In this document: positions 44,047-52,730 of the stretch, one piece after another
How positions within the stretch are numbered: position 1 is the first letter of the stretch
Layout: every line of letters begins with the position of its first letter
The notes under the pieces: model-generated
Database searches by the model: none
What the model saw: the letters and a program-made list of their open reading frames with translations, nothing else
Told to the model about the DNA's origin: nothing
NCBI GenBank assembly: GCA_964503045.1
Contig: CAZCZI010000014.1
Span: forward strand, 62,001-126,000
Length of the DNA stretch: 64,000 nucleotides
Reading direction: 5' to 3'
DNA from: CAYZJR01 sp964503045
Lineage (GTDB): Bacteria > Cyanobacteriota > Vampirovibrionia > Obscuribacterales > Obscuribacteraceae
Translations under genes and position numbers: made by a program

Positions 44047-45600
44047 ATGTTAAAAAACGAAGAACGAAGCTTGAAAATTAAAGTTTGTCTCGCTTCGACC
44101 TTAGCTGTTGCAATGACGATAAGTTGTTTGAATCTCAAGGCTTTTGCCGACCAGCCGCTCACGCAAGAACAGTTTGTTCAAAAAAGAGATCAATATCTGC
44201 GTTATCAAAAGTACGTGCAGACTCACATGCAGCGGCTGCAACAAAATGCAGATCAGCAAAGACAGCAAGAACTGCAGGCGCTAATCCAGCAGCAACAACA
44301 AAAGAAAGCTGCAGAAAATGCAGGTTCAGAGCCTAAACCCAAGTCAGCCGTAAAGCACACTCCCATTGCAAGGGAAGATCTGCTACTGGTGATGCCTGCT
44401 AAAGGAGCAAAGATAGAAGACATCAAACAGTCTGTCGAGAACGCTCAAGGCGAGATTGTGGGCGGGCTTGGAGCAGGAAGTTTAGCTGTGATTCTTGTCA
44501 AAGCTCAACCTGGGATGGTCGTAAAACTACAGCGCACCTTGGCGCAAGACACTAAAAATTTCAAATTCGTAGACTTCAACCGAAAGGGCAAGGCTAGGTT
44601 CATTCCCACAAGTGAACCGACTTTCTCGAGGGCATGGCATCTGGGCCGAATGCATGTTCATCAGTGCTGGGACCTATTTCCTAAGTACAATCACTTCCCA
44701 GAGCCGGTTGCAATCTTCGACACTGGTGTTGAGGGTCCCGAATCGTGGGTTAGTGGGTGGGGTGCGGACTGCACCGTACAACAAAAAAGCAATAAGAGTC
44801 TTCAATTTGCTCTAATTATGGGCGAAGATATCGATATCGAAGAACGAGAAAAAGACATCATCAGCTTTGGCAACGCCATCAAGACTCTTACCTATGGAAT
44901 CAAGGATGCAGACGGGCATGGCACTTGGGTAGCCTCTGTAATCAATGGATCACCCTACAATGGAAAGGCTGCAGCAGGAGTCAATCCGCAAGTTCCAATT
45001 TGGTCAGTAAAAATAGCCGCTGGGCCTCCAGGCATGGTCAGTAGTGACAGTTACTCATTGATAAAAGCTATGTGTGTGATGTATGACTGTCTAAACACTC
45101 GCATAATCAATATCAGCTTCGGCCCTTACGAAGATCCAGAGAAGGATAGAATCCTGCACGAGTTTTTCAAAGACTGGTACTACAGAAAAAATGGACTGAT
45201 ATTCATCGCAGCCGGCAACAACAATGAGAAGCTGTCGATAGGCAACCCGCCATACTTCCTTTCGGTGAACGCATTGGATCAAAAAGATACGATGACGCTC
45301 AGAGGTGATACGGCGGTCGGCAACTACATAGATTTTACGGCTCCTGGAACAGCTATACAAATTTGCAATCCTGATGGCACCTCCGGCACCGTGTGGGGAA
45401 CTTCATTGGCCACACCAATTGTCGCCGGAGTGGCTTCGCTGATTTGGACAATTAACCCTAAGCTCAAAAACACAGAAGTTGAGAAAATCTTGCGCGACAG
45501 TTGCGATAATTCGCCCAAGGGTGGTTGGAATCCTAACTTTGGATGGGGAATGCCCGATGCAGAAAAAGCATGCAAAGCTGCGGAGGCCACAGTGAAGTGA
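44047..45600 (+). CDS. Secreted subtilisin-like serine peptidase (S8)
   Basis: 517 residues from the ATG at 44047 (GGAGCGAG upstream; a GTG at 44029 is also in frame). A signal peptide ends near AFAD. It is followed by a Gln-rich coiled coil (about 55-90), a propeptide-like region (110-180: MPAKGAKIEDIKQ) and the catalytic domain with D225 (AIFDTGVEG), H291 (DADGHGTWVAS), oxyanion Asn in AAGNNN (391) and S453 (GTSLATPIVAG). It cleaves proteins outside the cytoplasm. It heads a chain of pseudopilin genes and could process surface or pilus proteins. The next gene overlaps its stop codon. Confidence 0.9.
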   Translation: MLKNEERSLKIKVCLASTLAVAMTISCLNLKAFADQPLTQEQFVQKRDQYLRYQKYVQTHMQRLQQNADQQRQQELQALIQQQQQKKAAENAGSEPKPKSAVKHTPIAREDLLLVMPAKGAKIEDIKQSVENAQGEIVGGLGAGSLAVILVKAQPGMVVKLQRTLAQDTKNFKFVDFNRKGKARFIPTSEPTFSRAWHLGRMHVHQCWDLFPKYNHFPEPVAIFDTGVEGPESWVSGWGADCTVQQKSNKSLQFALIMGEDIDIEEREKDIISFGNAIKTLTYGIKDADGHGTWVASVINGSPYNGKAAAGVNPQVPIWSVKIAAGPPGMVSSDSYSLIKAMCVMYDCLNTRIINISFGPYEDPEKDRILHEFFKDWYYRKNGLIFIAAGNNNEKLSIGNPPYFLSVNALDQKDTMTLRGDTAVGNYIDFTAPGTAIQICNPDGTSGTVWGTSLATPIVAGVASLIWTINPKLKNTEVEKILRDSCDNSPKGGWNPNFGWGMPDAEKACKAAEATVK

Positions 45601-46163
45601 AGATTCGCGCAATACTACTTTCTACGATTGTAACCATGGCGCTAAGCGCATCGGCGCTTGCCGACGACGATGATTGGATCGTAAGAATGCAAGTGGAGAA
45701 ATTACAACGTCAGTTTACCTATGCGGGCACTAGCCTGGATAAGGTTGCGAAAATAACCATTGACTATTACGCAGAAGTCGAGCCTGAAAAAAAGACAGAT
45801 TACGAGCTTTTGTGGTTTAACGACGGGAAGGCAATTGGACTTGAGCGCAAGAATGATCTCGGTATTCCTGCCGGAAAAATCACGAAGATTCAGGTTTTTA
45901 ATAAGAAAGGAACCTCCCCAGAAACCGAAAAAGCGATTGCCAATGCAATTCTCAGAATCTCACTGGATGCTTACATCAAGCGAGTGCAAATTCTATCGTT
46001 TAAAGTTCCGAAAGAATCGTATGATGGAGTGGTTGATGCTATGGGCAGTTTGAATTGTGTCCCCTCTAAAGCAAAAGAGGAAGAACAAGACGATTCTATT
46101 TTGAGCTTTTCTATTGAGACTGAGGACAAAGACGGACCATCTACCATCTTGTGTTACTACTAG
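45597..46163 (+). CDS. Secreted protein coupled to S8 protease
   Basis: 188 residues. The GTG start at 45597 overlaps the protease stop (GTGA) and has GGAGG 10 bases upstream, so translation is probably coupled. A signal peptide (IRAILLSTIVTMALSASALA) is followed by an acidic, strand-rich domain with one Cys pair (LNCVPSK and TILCYY). No family is recognised. Tight coupling with the protease suggests an inhibitor, chaperone or substrate role, but nothing in the sequence proves this. Confidence 0.6.
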   Translation: MKIRAILLSTIVTMALSASALADDDDWIVRMQVEKLQRQFTYAGTSLDKVAKITIDYYAEVEPEKKTDYELLWFNDGKAIGLERKNDLGIPAGKITKIQVFNKKGTSPETEKAIANAILRISLDAYIKRVQILSFKVPKESYDGVVDAMGSLNCVPSKAKEEEQDDSILSFSIETEDKDGPSTILCYY

Positions 46164-46169
46164 GAAATT

Positions 46170-47066
46170 ATGATTCGTACAGACGACGACAAAGTGACGA
46201 AAACAAAGACTATACGAAATAATCGTGGCAATCTCTTGATTCTCACTTGCGTTGTTTTGGCGATCGTAGCGTTGTGTCTGGTGGTCGCGTTTTCATTTTG
46301 TGGACTCTATTTCGCTCACAACCGACTACAAACATCAGCCGACGAGATTGCTCTTACCGGCGCAAAGAAATTGAACGAACGCAATCGAATCGGCCAGATG
46401 AACAACATGATTGCTCGCTGCCGGCAACTTGTTTATTCATCACGTGAAGACTACAAAACCGTCAAGAAAACTTTTCCTGTAGTTGAAAAAGTTGCCGATC
46501 AACTTTTGGAAGAAGCTCGACAATCAGCGCTCGATTTAGAGAATGAACGGCAGAAGATGCGCAACTCAGCGGAAATTGAAGCAGTGAATGCAATGCGTGC
46601 AAAGTTCGACTCCATCAAAGGAACTTACGCAATGACACTGCCATGGATGAAAGTTAGAACTCCCAGAGTGATAGGCGTTGGGCTTGGCCGCATTGATGGT
46701 GTCGAGAGCAATGTCTACGAGTTCGACAAATTCGATAAGCTCAAACAGGACGATCGTGATCAAGGCAACACTGTTGTGTACAACAGAATAAGCCTCTACA
46801 AAGGCAACAAAAATGAGCCGCTAAAAGATGACGATTCTGATCTGCAATTCTTTATGGCCAGCTTGCCGGCGCCGATCTTATCCGAAGTTGCACCGGCGAG
46901 AATTATTCTTCAGGACAACTACCGCGAAGTTGACGACGCACCAATTCCGACGGCCACTAAAGTGATTCTAGACCTGCGTGTGGAAAACGGACTCGGGCCG
47001 CAAGCCGGCGACACAATGATGGCAGTAGGCACGGCGATAACTGCAGGTGGCTCAAATCAAGACTGA
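46170..47066 (+). CDS. TadG-like Flp pilus-associated membrane protein
   Basis: 298 residues. A polar basic N-terminus with RNNRGNLLILTCVVLAIVALC matches the prepilin-like start of TadE/TadG proteins (Gly-Asn before a hydrophobic helix), continuing as LYFAHNRLQTSADEIALTGAKKL, the typical helix following the membrane segment, where early positions help in assembly. The rest is coiled-coil-like and then a strand-rich extracytoplasmic domain. Such proteins are minor pseudopilins of Tad pili. No TadA/TadB/TadC or major Flp pilin gene is visible here. It starts 6 bases after the previous stop. Confidence 0.65.
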   Translation: MIRTDDDKVTKTKTIRNNRGNLLILTCVVLAIVALCLVVAFSFCGLYFAHNRLQTSADEIALTGAKKLNERNRIGQMNNMIARCRQLVYSSREDYKTVKKTFPVVEKVADQLLEEARQSALDLENERQKMRNSAEIEAVNAMRAKFDSIKGTYAMTLPWMKVRTPRVIGVGLGRIDGVESNVYEFDKFDKLKQDDRDQGNTVVYNRISLYKGNKNEPLKDDDSDLQFFMASLPAPILSEVAPARIILQDNYREVDDAPIPTATKVILDLRVENGLGPQAGDTMMAVGTAITAGGSNQD

Positions 47067-47631
47067 GTTAAAAGTAAAACGGCGTAATAATAGATTACGC
47101 AATAACTCCGGGCAGAACATCACTGAATTCGGTGCCGCGATCGCTATTTTGGTTTGTCTGATCTTGATACCACTATTGAGCGTTTCACTCATTCCAATTA
47201 GATACGGCTTTTGTCAGGGCATCATTACGGAGCTGGTGACAAGATTGTCGCACAGCGAAACTCGCACCGCAGCGTATAACACACTCAACAACGATGGGAG
47301 GTGGAAAGCATCGATCGCTTCTTGTGGTTCAGAAATCAAAGACACAAAATTGGTGCTTGTAATAACAACAGCCACTGGAGGCAAGAAGGAATTGATCGTT
47401 AAACAAGGCGATGTGATTCCACCCGAGTGGCTTCCTGACGGTAATCTCGCTCCATGTGTGTACTCGCTTCATCTCGATTGCACATGCGCTATTTCACCGT
47501 TGTTTGGTGGTGGTGGTGGAATTACTGGATTCAACGCACCGGTTGCACTAACGGTTTCAAGCTCTGCACATTGGGAAAATCTCTCGCGCGATCCCAAAAG
47601 TGCGACTCTTACTTTCTTCGTCAATGAATAA
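47047..47631 (+). CDS. TadE-like pseudopilin
   Basis: 194 residues; GTG start at 47047, overlapping the end of the TadG-like gene by 20 bases. The N-terminus GQNITEFGAAIAILVCLILIP has the prepilin-like Gly followed by Glu at position 5 of the helix, as in TadE. The extracytoplasmic part has a Cys-containing strand region (LHLDCTCAISP) and a Gly-rich loop. Probably processed by a prepilin peptidase and embedded in the inner membrane. It belongs to the same operon as its neighbours. Confidence 0.65.
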   Translation: MAQIKTELKVKRRNNRLRNNSGQNITEFGAAIAILVCLILIPLLSVSLIPIRYGFCQGIITELVTRLSHSETRTAAYNTLNNDGRWKASIASCGSEIKDTKLVLVITTATGGKKELIVKQGDVIPPEWLPDGNLAPCVYSLHLDCTCAISPLFGGGGGITGFNAPVALTVSSSAHWENLSRDPKSATLTFFVNE

Positions 47632-47647
47632 CAGGAGCTTCTTATAG

Positions 47648-48130
47648 GTGCGGCAACAAGTCGGGCACAGTATGATTGAGCTGGCAGCTGGTCTGATAGT
47701 CTGCGTTCCTGTATTTCTTGCTGTTATCGATCTAGCCTTCATTGGCATGGGCGCATCGGCAAATGATGCGGTTTGCAGACTAGCAGCCGAAGCGGTTGCA
47801 GCAGGTCCGCCATCGACATCCAACGCACCCAGCACCAACAAACTTTCTGCTGGGCAATCAGGATTCGACATTGCAGTGTCAGTGATTAAGTTGCATCAAC
47901 CAACAAAATTGCCGGCTCAAGTGAGCGACCAACCTGCCGTCACAGAGCAGCTTGTCGACGTTCCACCACCAGATCAGGGTGGTTCTGTAGAAGGCGAAGT
48001 ATCAGTAACAACCACTGTACTGATCACTCCGCCGTTCATCATAGGCGCATACTATGGCAAGAACGGTGTTAGCTTGTCGTCCAAACACGTCGTTCCCTTC
48101 ACTTATGTGGTTCCCAGAGCGAAAGAATGA
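47648..48130 (+). CDS. TadE-like pseudopilin, second
   Basis: 160 residues; GTG start with an AGGAG element 10-14 bases upstream. The N-terminus GHSMIELAAGLIVCVPVFLAV again shows the prepilin-type Gly-X-X-X-Ile-Glu pattern. The helix is followed by an Ala/Ser/Pro-rich linker and a valine/threonine-rich strand domain (EVSVTTTVLITPPFIIGAY). Three consecutive proteins of this type suggest a minor-pilin complex. The stop overlaps the next start by 4 bases (ATGA). Confidence 0.65.
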   Translation: MRQQVGHSMIELAAGLIVCVPVFLAVIDLAFIGMGASANDAVCRLAAEAVAAGPPSTSNAPSTNKLSAGQSGFDIAVSVIKLHQPTKLPAQVSDQPAVTEQLVDVPPPDQGGSVEGEVSVTTTVLITPPFIIGAYYGKNGVSLSSKHVVPFTYVVPRAKE

Positions 48131-49152
48131 CTCAAGACTCAAGCGATCAAGAAAAGAGCAAATCGGATGTTTCTGGGGACGTCCCTCAATCAGAAACTCC
48201 CAAACCTCGCAAAGTTGCTAAAACACTGCTTGTGGGTGACTCTCCCGAGCTGAAAAAGCTTCGAACTTTGCTTGATGTCAACCCGGCACCGAAAAAATGC
48301 ACTGAAGTTGCGAAGACACTTTTGGAGGAACCTCTTCCTGCAATCGAAAAACCAAAACCGTTGCGCAAAGTAAGCAGAACTTTGTTAGAGATTGATTTTC
48401 CAAACCTCGATCAGATCCGGGACCAGACAACCAAGACCAAAGGGCAAAAGAAGCAAGGTGCTGTTGGACGACGGCAAAATTTTGTGGCGAAAACCATGCT
48501 GGACCACAGTGTTCTAGCAGAAACACGAATGAAGTTCGAGATCAGAAAGGAAGAAATTGCAGCACAGCAAGAAGCAAAACGCGCAAAAAATCCTCTCCCT
48601 GAGATTCCACCAATCGACTGTAAGAAGATGGCTCAGGCGTGCCCCTATCGCTGGGAAGATGCGGAACCTACCGAAAGGTTTCGCTATTGCGAGGAGTGTC
48701 GTACGCCAATCTACAACTTAAATGGCTTAGAGCAATCAGAAGCTGAGGCGCTTGTTTATACTCGCGAAAACAAGGAAAAGCCAACCTTTTACAAGCGCCC
48801 TGATGGCATGTACATGACGCGGGGTTGCCCTGTTGGAATTAAGAGAAAGAAGCAGATTTTTGTACTTTCCATCGTTGCTGCGACAGCTGTTCTTGCTCTT
48901 CTTTCAATGTTGATTTTGATCCCACGTCCAACCATTTCACCACAGTCAAGCGGCGATACCGGCCGTGGTCAAGACGGTCAGTCTACGGCGACAGGAATCG
49001 GGTCGGCAGATCCAAATCTGAACGCCACTGCTTCACAATCAACAGATGGAAAGGGTGGACAACAAGGCACCTTGCAAGTGCAGTCAAACGGCACGGGTAA
49101 GAGAAAGAGACCGACATTTGGTCCGGGAGACAAAGATTCTTATTGGCAGTAG
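48127..49152 (+). CDS. Protein with five RT/KT-LL motifs, zinc-ribbon-like region and one TM
   Basis: 341 residues. The N-terminal cytoplasmic half holds five similar sites, [KR]T[LM]L with hydrophobic flank: VAKTLLV (T33), LRTLLD (T47), VAKTLLE (T64), VSRTLLE (T85) and VAKTMLD (T123). A cysteine-containing domain follows (CKKMAQACPYRW, YCEECRTPIYNL, GCPVG), then one transmembrane helix (about 244-266) and a Ser/Gly/Gln-rich outer tail. The repeated Thr sites resemble Thr kinase target motifs, and the next gene encodes a phosphothreonine-binding FHA domain. It starts with ATGA overlap in the pseudopilin operon. Function is inferred only. Confidence 0.55.
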   Translation: MTQDSSDQEKSKSDVSGDVPQSETPKPRKVAKTLLVGDSPELKKLRTLLDVNPAPKKCTEVAKTLLEEPLPAIEKPKPLRKVSRTLLEIDFPNLDQIRDQTTKTKGQKKQGAVGRRQNFVAKTMLDHSVLAETRMKFEIRKEEIAAQQEAKRAKNPLPEIPPIDCKKMAQACPYRWEDAEPTERFRYCEECRTPIYNLNGLEQSEAEALVYTRENKEKPTFYKRPDGMYMTRGCPVGIKRKKQIFVLSIVAATAVLALLSMLILIPRPTISPQSSGDTGRGQDGQSTATGIGSADPNLNATASQSTDGKGGQQGTLQVQSNGTGKRKRPTFGPGDKDSYWQ

Positions 49153-49216
49153 GCTACCCGCCCGTCTACAATTAGTTGAACCTCCGAATTGCTAGACAAG
49201 TATGTGAGATCTCCTC

Positions 49217-49504
49217 GTGACTAGACTTCCTAAACTTGTAAATCTGAACACTAACGAGGTGTACACCTTAGACAGTACATCCGTCACTATCGGACGCTCG
49301 CCTGATAATCAAATTGTTGTTCCTGAAGACGGGTATACTTCCGCTGAGCATGCCAAAATCTACTGGCAAGAGGGTTCTTGGTGGCTTGAAGATCTCATGA
49401 GCAGCAATGGTACGACTTTGAATGATAAGTTGATCACGGCACCTAGTCAGCTGTCACCACGTGATGTGATCAAAGTCGGTCGCACCACATTTCGAATCGA
49501 ATAG
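49217..49504 (+). CDS. Stand-alone FHA-domain protein
   Basis: 95 residues, an entire forkhead-associated domain. It has the conserved GR (VTIGRSPDNQIVV), the SxxH-type motif (TSAEHAKIYW) and the NG motif (SSNGTTLND), ending with VIKVGRTTFRIE. It binds phosphothreonine peptides in the cytoplasm. The start is GTG. It lies 64 bases after the gene whose product carries five [RK]T[LM]L sites, which may be its ligands once phosphorylated by a Ser/Thr kinase such as the one at 8887-10176. Confidence 0.85.
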   Translation: MTRLPKLVNLNTNEVYTLDSTSVTIGRSPDNQIVVPEDGYTSAEHAKIYWQEGSWWLEDLMSSNGTTLNDKLITAPSQLSPRDVIKVGRTTFRIE

Positions 49505-49526
49505 AAGATGTTGGAAATCAATGAAA

Positions 49527-50882
49527 TCAATGTGCCTTGCGGCGATCGTGTACGTTCCAGGTTAGCAAAAGCAAGAACATTGACAATGCGGCAGATGCGA
49601 TGATTGCTGTGAATCCGGCGTTCCAACCATAGTGCTGCACCAGCTTTCCAATTCCCAGCTCGGCAGCTGTTGCGCCAACGTATCCGAACAAACCAGTCAG
49701 TCCAGCCGCAGTTCCTGCAGCCTTTTTAGGGACGAGGTCAACGGCTGCAATTCCGATTAGCATTACCGGGCCGTATATCAGAAAGCCAATTGCAATCAAT
49801 GCGATTGAATCGATTGTGTAGTTGCCGGGCGGATTTAGCCAGTAGACTACGATTGCGCCGATCACAAAAAGCATAAAAAACACCATCACCGGCGAGCGAC
49901 GCCCATGGAAAAATCTGTCGCTTGCCCAACCGCTGAAAAGCATCCCTGGAATTCCAGCCACTTCGTAGATAGAAGACTGCCACGCGGAATGTTCAATGGT
50001 GTAGTGCTTGACCTCAGTGAGATAAGTCGGAGCCCAATTCACCACGCCATAACGCACTATGTATACGAGCACGTTGGTCAACGAAAAGATCCACAAGAAC
50101 TTGTTATTCAAAACATACTTGAATAGAATTTCGCTTCCAGACAATTCCCTTTCTCGATCATCCACTGCTGCAGACACTGGTGGATAATCGTTTCTGTGTT
50201 CTTCGATTGGTGGCAATCCAACGGACTGGGGTGTGTCGCGCATGAAGATCACGACAGCTATTCCGATTAAGAACGAAAGAATCGCAGGAACAATGAAAGC
50301 ACTTCGCCATGTACTTCCAATACCAATGATTGGAATCACAATTGCGTAGCCCGCAATCAATGGTGCCAACATGCCGCCGACATTGTGCGCGACATTCCAC
50401 AGAGCCATTTTCGTGCCGCGCTCACCGTCAGAAAACCAATGCACCATAGTACGCCCACACGGCGGCCATCCCATTCCCTGAAACCAACCGTTGAGAAACC
50501 AGACGCAAGTCATCAGAAAAAGTCCGGGTACGAATCCGAACGCGATATTTGCAATCGCTGAGAGAATAAGACCAGTAGCAAGGAAGTATCGCGGGTTCGA
50601 ACGATCGGATACGTTGCCCATCACGAACTTGCTCAATCCGTACGCGATTGTGAGCGCTGATGCAAGAAGTCCCACATCGCCTGTTGTCAGTTTGAGGTCA
50701 TTGATGAGAAATGGTTTTGCGATGTTTATGTTTGTGCGAACAAGATAATAACCGGCGTAGCCTGCGAAGATCGTAGTGAGCACCTGCGCCCTGTAGCGTT
50801 TGTATTTTTCATCAATTCTGTCGGAAGGCAGGCGCTCGACTGGAGCAGCCGGTTTGTACAGATTTAGAAGGGGTTGAATCAT
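49527..50882 (-). CDS. glpT: GlpT-type organophosphate:phosphate antiporter
   Basis: 451 residues, 12 transmembrane helices, organophosphate:phosphate antiporter family of MFS. Family-typical segments are YAGYYLVRTNINIAKP near residue 40, KFVMGNVSDRSNPRYFL after helix 3, and GWFQGMGWPPCGRTMVHWFS. It would take up glycerol 3-phosphate or a related sugar phosphate in exchange for phosphate. The arginines of the substrate site (in helix 1 and helix 7 regions, VRTN and IVRYGVVNW) are present. No glycerol-phosphate metabolic gene is adjacent, so exact substrate is uncertain. Confidence 0.85.
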   Translation of the reverse strand: MIQPLLNLYKPAAPVERLPSDRIDEKYKRYRAQVLTTIFAGYAGYYLVRTNINIAKPFLINDLKLTTGDVGLLASALTIAYGLSKFVMGNVSDRSNPRYFLATGLILSAIANIAFGFVPGLFLMTCVWFLNGWFQGMGWPPCGRTMVHWFSDGERGTKMALWNVAHNVGGMLAPLIAGYAIVIPIIGIGSTWRSAFIVPAILSFLIGIAVVIFMRDTPQSVGLPPIEEHRNDYPPVSAAVDDRERELSGSEILFKYVLNNKFLWIFSLTNVLVYIVRYGVVNWAPTYLTEVKHYTIEHSAWQSSIYEVAGIPGMLFSGWASDRFFHGRRSPVMVFFMLFVIGAIVVYWLNPPGNYTIDSIALIAIGFLIYGPVMLIGIAAVDLVPKKAAGTAAGLTGLFGYVGATAAELGIGKLVQHYGWNAGFTAIIASAALSMFLLLLTWNVHDRRKAH

Positions 50883-51040
50883 ATTGTTCTAACAAGTCGA
50901 CAAACAATACCACTTTGATCAAGTATTCTCTATTCAACCCTCTTGAATACATACGGACAAATTACCTTGACTGCATGGAGGCTAACCTGGCTCTTACATT
51001 TGGCCTCTACAATTTTGAATGAGGCACAGAGGACCGGATT

Positions 51041-52612
51041 ATGCCGCTATCGATCAAACCTGTTTGTTTGGCGCTTTCACTGCTCATCGTTGCAAGCTGC
51101 GTGTGTTCGCAGCCATCAAGTGCTGCGCCTTCTGCTCAAGATAAGGATAAACAAATCGCCGCTGCGCTCAAGCTTGTAGAGAAAAATCCAGCTCTTGCCG
51201 ACACGAAACTGCGTGCATTGAACACGCCTACCTCGAAAGTGTTTCGTGCCTATCTCTACTTCTCCAATAAGGTCAAAGTTCCCAACAAGAGTGCTCTTGT
51301 CGATCAGCTAATGAACTCGGCGATTCGCACTGTGCCTGATGAATCTGCATTAGATGAGATCAGCCAGAATACGAAGTATCACTACAAAGACATGACGACG
51401 TTGCTGACGCATTTGCGATTTATCACTGATGGCGATCGCGGTCCTGAAATTCCCAACTGTGTTTTCCGCGAGTATCCGGAATCGGCTTTCACAGCCTTTG
51501 ATTCTCATTGGGGCTCACGACGAGATAGCTTCATGAATGTGGAGCCGTACCCCAGTCTTGATGTGGAAAAGATAAGAGAAGTGAAAGAGTTCACCACTCT
51601 TTTGTCGCAACTGTTTGGAGACGAGAGCACCGATTGTTCCGGCACAATTCGATACATGCATTATAGAAAGCAGTCGCTTGCTGAGATGCAAGCATCGCTT
51701 GCACCGAGTCTCTTTATGCCGGGTTCAAAGAATAAAGTTGTGGAATACGATCCGGTTCTGAGTGACTTCATGGAAAGTTGGTCCAATCAAGAGCTCTGGA
51801 ATAAAGTCAAATTCAAAGAGTATATGTTGTTGAAAGGTCGTGCAGTAGTTGCACTCGCGCGCGTTTACAACGGGCGATTGAAAAATAGCGAGCGTGCTAA
51901 TGAATGTGCGAAGAACGCAATTGAGGCGATTTCAGTTGCTTATTTGAGTAGTTATTCCAAGTCCGATGTAGAAGACACACTCAAGCGTCCGATTTACAAA
52001 CCATGCATTCGCCCGAAAGTTACTGGAGCTGAACTCGAGAAAGCTCTGAGCGGTGTCGAACTATCAAAAAATGATCTTTCAGATGGTTTGCGTTTTTGCA
52101 TACTCAACAACTCAGACATCTCTGCTATCGAATGGCTGATTGCAAAAGGAGCACCATTGGATGGCGGGCGTGAGAGTTTACTTTTTTCATCAGTCCTCAA
52201 TCCGGATGCCATAAATGTTTTGCTGAAGGGTGGTGTCGATGTGAAGGAAGAAAACGATATTGGCAAGACAGCGATTTTTCAAGCCGCGCAACATGATTCC
52301 TTGGATGCCGTGAAGGTTTTGCATAAGGCGGGTGCTGATTTAAACAAACAGTTGGTGGCAATTGATTCGGAAAAGGCTGAATCGGCGAATTCCTCATGCA
52401 AGTACAATTACACCGTAGGAAGCCGGACGCCGCTGCACTATGCTTGTATGTTTGCGAGTTTACCGGTGATTCGGTATCTGATTGAAAACGGAGCCGATAC
52501 CAAGGCAAAAGACTCAAGTGGTGCCACAGCGCAAACAATGATCAACGACAACAAGAAACTCTCGACCACAGAAAAAGAAGAATTGACGAAGCTGTTGGGT
52601 GGAACCAAATGA
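51041..52612 (+). CDS. Secreted ankyrin-repeat protein
   Basis: 523 residues, AGAGGACC before the ATG, signal peptide (cleavage near PSSAAP). The middle 300 residues are helical and unrecognised. The C-terminal 160 residues contain ankyrin repeats: AIEWLIAKGAPLDGG, AINVLLKGGVDVKEENDIGKT, AVKVLHKAGADLNK and SRTPLHYACMFASLPVIRYL, VNENGADT-type endings. Probably a periplasmic or surface protein-binding scaffold. Ankyrin proteins are also frequent in host-associated bacteria, but a host link is not supported by other genes here. Confidence 0.75.
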   Translation: MPLSIKPVCLALSLLIVASCVCSQPSSAAPSAQDKDKQIAAALKLVEKNPALADTKLRALNTPTSKVFRAYLYFSNKVKVPNKSALVDQLMNSAIRTVPDESALDEISQNTKYHYKDMTTLLTHLRFITDGDRGPEIPNCVFREYPESAFTAFDSHWGSRRDSFMNVEPYPSLDVEKIREVKEFTTLLSQLFGDESTDCSGTIRYMHYRKQSLAEMQASLAPSLFMPGSKNKVVEYDPVLSDFMESWSNQELWNKVKFKEYMLLKGRAVVALARVYNGRLKNSERANECAKNAIEAISVAYLSSYSKSDVEDTLKRPIYKPCIRPKVTGAELEKALSGVELSKNDLSDGLRFCILNNSDISAIEWLIAKGAPLDGGRESLLFSSVLNPDAINVLLKGGVDVKEENDIGKTAIFQAAQHDSLDAVKVLHKAGADLNKQLVAIDSEKAESANSSCKYNYTVGSRTPLHYACMFASLPVIRYLIENGADTKAKDSSGATAQTMINDNKKLSTTEKEELTKLLGGTK

Positions 52613-52657
52613 GCTTGGATGAATTTCTTCCCTGCAGCACAGTCTTCGAAACTCGTT

Positions 52658-52681
52658 CAGGAAGCGATTTCTCGCTTCCTG
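52658..52681 (+). terminator. Hairpin after ankyrin gene
   Basis: CAGGAAGCGA and TCGCTTCCTG pair over a 4-base loop, 46 bases behind the stop. No U-run follows, so termination is not certain. Confidence 0.45.
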
Positions 52682-52730
52682 CTCGTTCGGTCTCTCACTA
52701 TGACTTATGGTTTAAATCTTGGTATTAGAT

